The notes beneath the pieces are model-generated. The model was not told the DNA's origin and ran no database searches. It worked only from the letters and a program-made list of their open reading frames with translations. Shown one piece after another: positions 44,257-52,339 of a stretch of 64,000 bases of DNA; within the stretch, counting starts at the first letter, position 1; every line of letters starts with the position of its first letter. The DNA is from Spirochaetota bacterium (GTDB lineage: Bacteria; Spirochaetota; UBA4802; UBA5368). Position numbers and translations under genes: made by a program. The stretch is from contig SCSX01000012.1 of NCBI GenBank assembly GCA_004297825.1, forward strand, positions 1 through 64,000, in the 5' to 3' direction.

Positions 44257-47200
44257 ATGCATATCCAGGAATTTTTCGTCCGCAGGCCGATTACGGTGAT
44301 CATGATTTCGCTCGCCGCGATGCTTTTCGGCGCGATCGCGCTCTCCGGCATGGAACTGGAACTCCTGCCCTCCATGCGCCGGCCCGAGATATCCGTCATC
44401 ACCCTGTACCGCGGTGCCCCGCCGGCGGAAATCGAGACGCTGGTTTCCAGGCCCATCGAGGAGGCGCTCTCGAGCGTGCCGGGCGTGAAGCGCGTCAGGT
44501 CCGAGTCGATCGAGGGGGCGAGCATGGTCGTCGCCGCGTTCGAGTGGGGGACGGACCTGGACTTCGCGGCGATGCGCGTGCGCGAGAAGGCGGACCTCGT
44601 GAAGGGGGCGCTTCCGGAGGACGCGGAAAAATCCGTGATCGCCCGCTTCGATCCGGACTCGCTTCCCGTCATGGGGATCGCCGTCACCGCGCAGGGGGGC
44701 TCCCTGGACGGCCTGCGCGAGGAGGTGGAACAGCACGTGAAGCCCCGGTTCGAGCGTATCGACGGCGTGGGCAACGCGCGGATAAGCGGGGGGAAAACGA
44801 GGGAGATCCAGGTGCAGGTGGACGGCGCGCGCCTCTTCGCGCATAAGCTCTCGATCTTCGAGGTCGCGGAAAAGGTGCGGCTTTCGAACCAGAATTTTCC
44901 CGCCGGGACCGCGCGGCGCGGGGCGCGCGAATACCTGGTGCGCGCCCTGGGCGAGTTCAGGGAGGCGCGCGATATCGGGAACGTGCTCGTGCGATCGGAC
45001 GAAAAGGGAAGGCCCGTGTACGTGAGGGACGTCGCGAAGGTTGAGGACGGGTTCAGGGAGAGCACGAGCTTCTCCTGTTTCGACGGCCGGGAAAGCCTCG
45101 CGATCTCGCTCGTGAAGGAGGCCGGGAGGAACACGGTCGCCGTCTGCGCGGAGGCGCGCCGAATCGTGGATGAGCTGAACGAGCGCTATCGCGGACGGAT
45201 GGAGCTATCCGTGAGCTACGATTCGTCGGTCTATATCAGGAGTGCGGTCAACAACGTGGTGTGTTCGGCCGTGCTGGGCGCGCTCATCACCTTCGCGCTC
45301 GTCTTCGTGTTCCTGGGACAGCTTCGCGTCTCGTTCATCATCATCGCGGTCATGCCGGTGTCGGTGATGGCGACGCTCTTCCTCATGTACCTCAAGGGCG
45401 TGTCCCTGAATATGATGTCCCTGGGCGGGCTCGCGCTCGGAATAGGCGAGGTGCTGGACAAGGGCATCGTGGTGGCGGACGCGATCGAGGCGCGCAGGAC
45501 GGCGGGCGATTCCGTCGCACAGGCGTGCGTGCGCGGCGCCGGGGAGATCGCGGGCGCGCAGCTCGCGTCAACGCTCACGAGCGTGGTGGTGTTCGCCCCC
45601 ATCATCTTCCTGCGCGGCATCGCCGGCGAGGTGTTCGGCGATCTTGCATTTACGGTGGCGGCGTCGCTCCTCGTTTCGTACTGCGCATCGGTGAGCATGG
45701 TGCCCGCGCTCTACGCGGTTACGGAGCGGTCGATGGGGGGCATCGTAAATAAAAAAAGCGCGGGCGCCGATTCGCGATTCGGCCTTCAAAGGATTTTAGC
45801 GCGCGCAGACACGCTGCTTGGGCGTCTCGATGGAATATACGCCGCGTATATAGGAAGCAACCTCGAACGCTTCGGGAAATGCCTGGCGGTGTCGATGGGT
45901 TCCGTGTGTGTCGGCGCCCTAGTCTTTTATTCCATAGATTACTCCCTCCTTCCCGCGACCGATAGCGGGGTCCTTACCCTAAGGGTGACCGGGCGCAAGG
46001 GAGCGCCCTTGGAGGAAACGCGCGAACACATGCTGAAACTCGACGCGGCCGCCGCGGCGAAACCCTACACCGCGCACCGCCTTGCGGACGTGGGATTCAA
46101 CCCGGCCGAGGTCGCGGAATATTTCGGTAGGGAGCGGAACCGCTCGACGGGCGAGCTCCTCGTGACGCTGCGCGATGACCGGTCGCTCGAAACGCGGGAG
46201 GCCGTCGCGGACCTGGCGCGCGCGATCGAACTGCCCGGCGGCGCGAAGCTCGAGGCCTGTACCGACGAGCGCGAATTTTCCGGTTTAATGGGAATGACCG
46301 GGGGCGGGCTCGCACTGGACGTGACCGGGGACGATTTCACCGCGCTGGAGCGCGGTGCCGATGAAGTGATCGCCCGCATGCGCGGCGAGCATGCGCTCGC
46401 CAACCCGCGCGCCGTTTCCGAGCGCGAGACGCCCGAGGTCAGGGTGAGCTTCGACCGCGTGCGCCTCGCGGCGTTCGGGATCACCATGTCCCAGGCGGCC
46501 GAACAGGTGCGCGCCTCGGTCATGGGCGAACACGCGGGGGCCCTGTACCAGGGCGATACGCAGGCCGATATCACCGTGCGCCTGCGCGAAGCGGACCGGC
46601 GGGAGGTGAGGGACCTTCCGCGAATCAACCTGCGCGCCCGGGAGGAGATCGTTCCCCTCGAGGCCGTCGCATCGGCGGCCGTTCACCGCGGCTTCGACAG
46701 GATCGTGCGGAAAAACCAGCGGCGCTGCATCACCGTCGCCGCGGAGGCCGCGCCGGGCGCGAGCGTCTCCTCCGCGGGGGAGGCGCTCGCGCGCGCGGCC
46801 GCGCGCGCGACCCTTCCGGCGGGCGTGAGCGCGGAAATCCCGCCCGAGACGGGGGAGATCCGCGCGTCGCTCGACGAGCTTTTCGGCTCGCTCGCGCTCT
46901 CGGTGCTTCTCATCTACATGATCCTCGCCGCGCAGATGGAATCGCTCGCGCGTCCCCTTCTCGTCATGCTGTCGGTGCCCCTCGCGGTGTCGGGCGTCGC
47001 GCTCGCGCTTTTCGTCACGGGCAACTCCGTGAACATCATCTCGGTAATCGGGATGGTGATGCTCTCGGGCACGGTCGTGAGCGGCGCGATCCTCCTGCTC
47101 GAGTATATCACCATTTACCGCGAATCGGGCGTCCCCGCGCGCGAGGCCGCGGTACGCGCGTGCCGGGAGAGGCTTCGCCCTATACTCATGACCGCGCTCA

Positions 47201-47364
47201 CCACGATCCTGGGGCTCGCGCCGCTCGCCCTGGGCGTCGACCGGGGCTCCGAGATGCAGTCGCCGCTCGCGGTCACGATGATCGGCGGGATGCTCGCCTC
47301 GACGGCGCTCACCCTGGCCGCGGTACCCGTGTTCCACTATAAATTTTTCCGGGACGGGCCCTGA
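44257..47364 (+). CDS. RND-family efflux pump, intact protomer
   Basis: 1035 residues from the ATG at 44257; the frame is open further upstream through the previous gene, but MHIQEFFVRRPITVIMISLA is the true family N-terminus. It shows twelve transmembrane segments and two large periplasmic loops. Proton-relay Asp401 (in LGIGEVLDKGIVVAD) matches AcrB Asp408. In the second half, LSGTVVSGAILLLEYI replaces the usual NNA motif of the partner helix with SGA. It is an inner-membrane transporter powered by the proton gradient; the substrate is unknown. Confidence 0.92.
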   Translation: MHIQEFFVRRPITVIMISLAAMLFGAIALSGMELELLPSMRRPEISVITLYRGAPPAEIETLVSRPIEEALSSVPGVKRVRSESIEGASMVVAAFEWGTDLDFAAMRVREKADLVKGALPEDAEKSVIARFDPDSLPVMGIAVTAQGGSLDGLREEVEQHVKPRFERIDGVGNARISGGKTREIQVQVDGARLFAHKLSIFEVAEKVRLSNQNFPAGTARRGAREYLVRALGEFREARDIGNVLVRSDEKGRPVYVRDVAKVEDGFRESTSFSCFDGRESLAISLVKEAGRNTVAVCAEARRIVDELNERYRGRMELSVSYDSSVYIRSAVNNVVCSAVLGALITFALVFVFLGQLRVSFIIIAVMPVSVMATLFLMYLKGVSLNMMSLGGLALGIGEVLDKGIVVADAIEARRTAGDSVAQACVRGAGEIAGAQLASTLTSVVVFAPIIFLRGIAGEVFGDLAFTVAASLLVSYCASVSMVPALYAVTERSMGGIVNKKSAGADSRFGLQRILARADTLLGRLDGIYAAYIGSNLERFGKCLAVSMGSVCVGALVFYSIDYSLLPATDSGVLTLRVTGRKGAPLEETREHMLKLDAAAAAKPYTAHRLADVGFNPAEVAEYFGRERNRSTGELLVTLRDDRSLETREAVADLARAIELPGGAKLEACTDEREFSGLMGMTGGGLALDVTGDDFTALERGADEVIARMRGEHALANPRAVSERETPEVRVSFDRVRLAAFGITMSQAAEQVRASVMGEHAGALYQGDTQADITVRLREADRREVRDLPRINLRAREEIVPLEAVASAAVHRGFDRIVRKNQRRCITVAAEAAPGASVSSAGEALARAAARATLPAGVSAEIPPETGEIRASLDELFGSLALSVLLIYMILAAQMESLARPLLVMLSVPLAVSGVALALFVTGNSVNIISVIGMVMLSGTVVSGAILLLEYITIYRESGVPAREAAVRACRERLRPILMTALTTILGLAPLALGVDRGSEMQSPLAVTMIGGMLASTALTLAAVPVFHYKFFRDGP

Positions 47365-47367
47365 ACA

Positions 47368-50343
47368 ATGCCGGGTAACGTTATACCGCGTGCGCGGCGA
47401 ATAGCGCCCCTCATGCTCTGCGCGGCGCTCATCATGGGCGGGTCGATATCGGCCCTGCGCCTTCCTGTGGGACTCCTGCCGGAACGCGTGCGCGACTCCC
47501 TCACCATCGCGGTGCGCTACCCGGGCCAGCCCCCCTGGCGCGTCGAGCGGGTGATCACGCGGCCCGTGGAGGAGGCGATCTGCGCGGTGGGAGGGATCGT
47601 CGAGCTCCTCTCGTCGTCCCGCGAGGGAGAGGCGAAGATATACGTGCGCTTCGCGCGCGGCGCGCCCATGAAAAACAAGACGCTCGAGCTGCGCGAGCGG
47701 ATCGACCCCGTGCGCGCCCGCTTCCCCCGTGAAGTCGAGGAGCCCGAGATATACGGCAGCGCCGGCGCGGCGCGCCCCTTCATGGTGCTCTCCCTTGCCG
47801 GGGGCGATCCCGCCGGGCTCAGGGATCTCGCCGAAAACCGGATCAAAAAAAGAATCGAGCGTGTCGAGGGGGTGTCCGAGATCGCCGTAGGCGGAGGGGT
47901 GCGCAGGGAAATCGAGGTCGCGGTGCGCGGGGATCGCCTCGTATCGCACGGCCTTCGGATCGAGCAGGTCATGGAACGAATCCAGGGCGACAACCGTACG
48001 ATGCCGCTCGGCCGGACGGGGGTCCGCACAGGGTATACGGTATCGACGGACGGAAGGTTTCGCTCGCTCGCCGACTTGCGCGCGCTTCCACTGTTCGCGA
48101 CGGCGCACGGATCGCCGGTTCTGCTGGGCGACATCGCGCGCGTGCGCATGCGGGATACGATTCCGGAGGAGATCGCCAGCCGCGGGGGAAAAGAAACAGT
48201 ATCGATATATGTGTTCAAATCGGGAACCGGGGCGCCCCTCGCTGTGTCGCGTGCGCTCGCTGCAATAGCGTGCGAAGAAAGCGGCGTAATCAGGGTCAGC
48301 GTGGACTATGACGAGGCGGAGCGCGTGATGAACGCAATGGCGCGTTTCGGATGCGGTCTTGCCGCGGGACTTGGCGCAGCGATGCTCGTAATCGTCCTAT
48401 CGGCCGGGGGCGTGCGCGCCGGGGCGGGGGCGCTCGCGCGAGCGGGCGTGTCGGCCATGCCCGCGCTCCTGTTCATGTTCGCGCGGGGAATCGGCCTGAA
48501 CCTTGTCTCGCTCCTGGCGCTTGTGACGGGCGTGGTCCTTGCGCTGGCGGAAGCGATTCTTTTCATGCACGTTGCCCGGGGCCGGCGCGCGGGGGACGGC
48601 CCGGGACCCGCATGCGCCAGGGACGCCGCATACAGGATGGGCGCGGCGTTTTCGATCCCGGTGATCGCGGCGTGTCTTGGCATACTCATCACCGGCGGCG
48701 GACCGGACGGCATGTTCGGGGATTTCGCCGTCGTGCTCCTGATAGCGCGCGTGTCCTCGATTCCGTTGATGCGTTTCATTCCCGGGCGGACCGGCAGCGC
48801 GGGGAGTCCGGTTTTGGAACCCGCTGCCGTTGGAAATTTATTTCGTACGATCGAAAGGACGGCGGAATCGCGCCTTCCTGCATCGCTGGTGCGCAGAGGG
48901 CAGAGCTTCCGTGAAAGGTTCGCTTCGATCGCCCCCACGCGGCTCGCGAGCGCCTGTGCGCTCCTCCTGGTTGCCGGCGCGGTCCTGATCGCGCCCACGA
49001 TGTACGGGGGGCCGGCCGGTCCCGATGCGGACGATGAGCTGCAGTGCGCGATCGAGCTCCCGGAAGGGACCACGCTCGATGACACCGCGCGCGCGGTCGC
49101 GAGGGCGGAACGGGCGATCCTCGAAAGCGGACTTGTCCGGGACAACCGTGCGCGCATCAGCGCGTCCCACGCGGACCTCACCATTCAGCCGGCCGAGGGC
49201 GCCGATCCTTTCGATACCAGGGAGAGGCTCCGGGCGCTGATGCGCCTGCAGCCGGGAATCCAGGCCTTCTTCGACGACGGTTCCGGTACGGGGGGGATCG
49301 ATATCGAGGTCCGGGGGAGGGAGCTTACGGCTATCCGCGCCTGTGCGCACGCGCTTGCGGAAAAAATCGCCATCCTCCCCCAGGCCGCTGATGCGGTGCT
49401 CCGCTTCCGCGAGGGAAGGCCGGAGCTCCAGGTGATCATCGACACCCGCAAGGCGCATGCATGCGGCATCCCGCCGGGAGACGCGACCCACGCGGTCCGG
49501 TGCGCCCTGTACGGGCCCGTGGCGGCGAAATTTCTGGACCGGGGCGAGGTCGATATCCGCTGCAGGCAGGACGGTCCCGATATCCCCTCGTTCGACGACG
49601 TGGAAAGGCTGCGAATCGTCAGGGAGGACGGGAAGGCCGTTCCCCTCGCCGAGATCGCGGATTTCCGGGTCGGGACCGGTGTGACCACAATCTGGCGGCG
49701 CGACAAGGAGCGCTTCGAGACCGTAACCGCGATGCCGCGCAGCGGAGAATCAGGGGCGCTGGAACGCGCCGTCGACGGAATCCTGCGCGGGGAGAAAATG
49801 CCGTCGGGAATCACGGCGACGCGTGCCGAACGGGGAGGGGATATCGGCTCCGGCGGCCGGGGGGCGCTTTGGATGGCGGGAAGCGTATTTCTGCTCATAT
49901 TCATGGCGTGCGCCGCAGTGTTTGAATCGCCCCGGATCGCTTTGCGCGTATGCGCGGGTAGCGCGGTCGCCTGCGCGTGCGGCCTCTGGACGCTCAAGCT
50001 CTGCGGCTGCCCGCTCGGTGCTCCCGGGATCGCGGGGCTCGCCGTATCGGCCGGGATCGCGGCGGGGGGACTCTGCGCCCGGGAATTTATCCCGGGCGGG
50101 GGAAGCCGGCGAGCGATGATTCCTGCCCTCATGACGGTCGCGATCTGCGCACTCACCCTGGCCGTCACCGGCGTACCCGTGGTTGCCGAGTTCGCCCTCG
50201 CAGCGCTGGGGACCATTGCCGGGGCCGCGGTATCAGGAGGGCTTGTGCTGATACACAATTTATCAATTGACAGGGGCGTGCCTATCTGCTCCCCTTTGCC
50301 GCACGAGGCACGAGCTTTTTCCCCTGAGAACATGCATGAATGA
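47368..50343 (+). CDS. RND-family protein, divergent partner lacking the proton-relay Asp
   Basis: A 991-residue RND homologue 3 bases after the intact RND gene. The first periplasmic part is family-like (ERVITRPVEEAICAVGGIVE and ENRIKKRIERVEGVSEIAVG). In the fourth membrane helix, however, VTGVVLALAEAILF has Ala394 where the relay Asp should be. The C-terminal membrane half is also atypical (LGAPGIAGLAVSAGIAAGGL). With an open frame and tight coupling it is not simply decayed. It probably forms a mixed trimer with the protein at 44257 as a non-pumping subunit. Confidence 0.85.
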   Translation: MPGNVIPRARRIAPLMLCAALIMGGSISALRLPVGLLPERVRDSLTIAVRYPGQPPWRVERVITRPVEEAICAVGGIVELLSSSREGEAKIYVRFARGAPMKNKTLELRERIDPVRARFPREVEEPEIYGSAGAARPFMVLSLAGGDPAGLRDLAENRIKKRIERVEGVSEIAVGGGVRREIEVAVRGDRLVSHGLRIEQVMERIQGDNRTMPLGRTGVRTGYTVSTDGRFRSLADLRALPLFATAHGSPVLLGDIARVRMRDTIPEEIASRGGKETVSIYVFKSGTGAPLAVSRALAAIACEESGVIRVSVDYDEAERVMNAMARFGCGLAAGLGAAMLVIVLSAGGVRAGAGALARAGVSAMPALLFMFARGIGLNLVSLLALVTGVVLALAEAILFMHVARGRRAGDGPGPACARDAAYRMGAAFSIPVIAACLGILITGGGPDGMFGDFAVVLLIARVSSIPLMRFIPGRTGSAGSPVLEPAAVGNLFRTIERTAESRLPASLVRRGQSFRERFASIAPTRLASACALLLVAGAVLIAPTMYGGPAGPDADDELQCAIELPEGTTLDDTARAVARAERAILESGLVRDNRARISASHADLTIQPAEGADPFDTRERLRALMRLQPGIQAFFDDGSGTGGIDIEVRGRELTAIRACAHALAEKIAILPQAADAVLRFREGRPELQVIIDTRKAHACGIPPGDATHAVRCALYGPVAAKFLDRGEVDIRCRQDGPDIPSFDDVERLRIVREDGKAVPLAEIADFRVGTGVTTIWRRDKERFETVTAMPRSGESGALERAVDGILRGEKMPSGITATRAERGGDIGSGGRGALWMAGSVFLLIFMACAAVFESPRIALRVCAGSAVACACGLWTLKLCGCPLGAPGIAGLAVSAGIAAGGLCAREFIPGGGSRRAMIPALMTVAICALTLAVTGVPVVAEFALAALGTIAGAAVSGGLVLIHNLSIDRGVPICSPLPHEARAFSPENMHE

Positions 50344-50932
50344 ATTCGTAAAAGACCTGTTACTTTCTTTTATTCCGATCTTCGTGGCAGTGGACGCGTT
50401 CGGCGTGCTTCCCGTGTACATATCGCTGGCCGGCTCCCTTGACCACGCGGTGCAGAAAAAAATAATCGTCCAGTCGATGATCACGGCCCTCTGCCTCGCG
50501 CTCGGATTCATCTTCGTGGGACAGGCAATTTTCAGGTTCCTGGGGATCACGGTGGGGGATTTCATGGTCGCGGGGGGCGTGGTGCTTTTCAGCATCGCGA
50601 TCATGGACATCGTGAATCCCCGGCAGAGGAAGAAAATCCCGCACGAGGAAATGGGTGTCGTTCCGCTGGGAACGCCCCTGATCGCGGGGCCGGCGGTGCT
50701 CACCACCACGCTCCTGTGCGTAAGCGAGTTCGGGATGCTGCCGACGATCATATCGGTCATCGTGAACATCGCGATCGCGGGAATCGTGTTCGGGGGGAGC
50801 CGCTGGCTCGGACGCATACTGGGAGATCCGGGTTCGAAGGCCCTTTCGAAGGTGACGAGCCTTTTCCTCGCCGCGATCGCCGTCATGATGGTGCGCAAGG
50901 GCCTCGTATTCCTGATTTCCATTAATCACTGA
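50336..50932 (+). CDS. MarC-family inner-membrane protein
   Basis: 198 residues from the ATG at 50336, overlapping the RND stop by 8 bases. It has the six helices and typical motifs of MarC/UPF0056 proteins: an N-terminal FIPIFVAVDAFGVLPVYISL, and PLGTPLIAGPAVLTT in the fourth region. Function in this family is unsettled (amino acid or small-molecule export has been proposed). Coupling to the efflux operon suggests co-expression. Confidence 0.9.
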   Translation: MNEFVKDLLLSFIPIFVAVDAFGVLPVYISLAGSLDHAVQKKIIVQSMITALCLALGFIFVGQAIFRFLGITVGDFMVAGGVVLFSIAIMDIVNPRQRKKIPHEEMGVVPLGTPLIAGPAVLTTTLLCVSEFGMLPTIISVIVNIAIAGIVFGGSRWLGRILGDPGSKALSKVTSLFLAAIAVMMVRKGLVFLISINH

Positions 50933-50940
50933 TTACTCTT

Positions 50941-52287
50941 GTGCGGAATAATTCCTTGGAATTTGCCGAATCGGATATAAACAGAAAGAGCCTTCGCTTT
51001 TCATTCCTTGACGGGGTCTTCGCGAGCGTGATGATCGGCATCACGCAGGATTACTTCACGCCGTTCCTCCTTTTTCTCGGTGGAACCTCCTTCCAGGTGG
51101 GGCTTCTCTCCGCGTTTCCCAACATGGTCGCCTCGCTTGCACAGCTCCGGACCGCCGAATTCATACGTATGCTTCGTTCCCGGAAGAGAACCATCACCTC
51201 CTTCGTGTTCTTACAGGCGCTCATGATCGGCGCCATCGCGTTCGTCGCACTGGGGGGCTGGAGCTCGGTGACGATCTTCATCTCGCTCGCGGTACTGTTC
51301 ACCACGTTCGGCGCGATCGCGACCCCGGCATGGGGAAGCCTCATGTCGGATATAGTCGCGGGGGACCGCCGGGGGGCCTATTTCGGATGGAGGAACAGCC
51401 TGCTCGGTTGCATCGTCGTGATGGCGTCGTTCGGGGCGGGAATCCTTCTCCACTGGATCGAGCCCGGCCGGCTGCGGGAGGGTTTCTTCGCGCTGTTCGC
51501 GGCGGCGTGCGTCACGCGGGTGGCGTCGTGGTATTTTCTCACCCGCATGCACGATCCGGAACCGGCCCACCACCGGGGGGCGCGGTTCGACCCGTTGACA
51601 TTTTTCGAGAAGCTGCGCTCCAGCAATTTCGCCCGCTTCGTGATGTTCGTGTCGCTCATGAGCTTTTCGGTGTCCATGGCCGCGCCGTTTTTCGCGGTGC
51701 TCATGATACGCGACCTCCGCTTCAACTACCTTGAGTACTCGGTGATCACCGCGACCGCGCCGCTCGTCATGTACCTCATGATGGGAAGGTGGGGAAGGCT
51801 CGCCGACAGGATCGGCAACGTGCGGGTGCTCAAGTTCACGGCGCCCATCATCGCCGGGGTGCCGCTCCTCTGGATCGCGGGGAGGCACCCGGTGTACCTC
51901 TTCTTCGCGCAGGTGATCTCGGGCTTCGCGTGGTCGGGCTTCCAGCTCGCTGCGTCGAATTTCATCTTCGACGCGGTGGCCCCCGACAGGCGCGTGAAAT
52001 ATATTTCCTATTTCAACGTGCTGAACGGCGTGCTCCTGAGCCTGGGAGCCCTCCTGGGCGGCTCGTTGCTTTCGTGGCTCCCGGGCCTCCTGGGCCTTCC
52101 CATCCTGACGCTCTTCGCGATTTCCTCGGGGCTCAGGATCGTGGTTTCCACGGCGCTTCCCGTGGGGCTTAAGGAGGTGCGCGCCGTGGACGCGATCCGC
52201 GGCAACGAGCTTATCTTCAGTCTTATCGGTATGAGGCCTATGGGGATCGAGCGAAAGAACAACGGCGGAAAAGGGCAGGGGGGCTGA
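50941..52287 (+). CDS. MFS transporter
   Basis: A 448-residue major facilitator protein with about 12 membrane segments. The first-half motif region is TPAWGSLMSDIVAGDRRGAY and the second-half loop is MGRWGRLADRIGNVRVLKF. The start is GTG at 50941 without a clear ribosome site, 8 bases after MarC, so the exact N-terminus is uncertain. The substrate cannot be told. Confidence 0.85.
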   Translation: MRNNSLEFAESDINRKSLRFSFLDGVFASVMIGITQDYFTPFLLFLGGTSFQVGLLSAFPNMVASLAQLRTAEFIRMLRSRKRTITSFVFLQALMIGAIAFVALGGWSSVTIFISLAVLFTTFGAIATPAWGSLMSDIVAGDRRGAYFGWRNSLLGCIVVMASFGAGILLHWIEPGRLREGFFALFAAACVTRVASWYFLTRMHDPEPAHHRGARFDPLTFFEKLRSSNFARFVMFVSLMSFSVSMAAPFFAVLMIRDLRFNYLEYSVITATAPLVMYLMMGRWGRLADRIGNVRVLKFTAPIIAGVPLLWIAGRHPVYLFFAQVISGFAWSGFQLAASNFIFDAVAPDRRVKYISYFNVLNGVLLSLGALLGGSLLSWLPGLLGLPILTLFAISSGLRIVVSTALPVGLKEVRAVDAIRGNELIFSLIGMRPMGIERKNNGGKGQGG

Positions 52288-52339
52288 TACGATTGTCGGT
52301 CGCCGCAATGCCTGTGGGAGCTATTCGGAAAGACCCCCT

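Noticed and set aside
46285-48108. 607-codon minus-strand frame across the RND genes
   Set aside because: It has antisense composition (Arg, His, Glu, Pro) and spans two well-identified genes.
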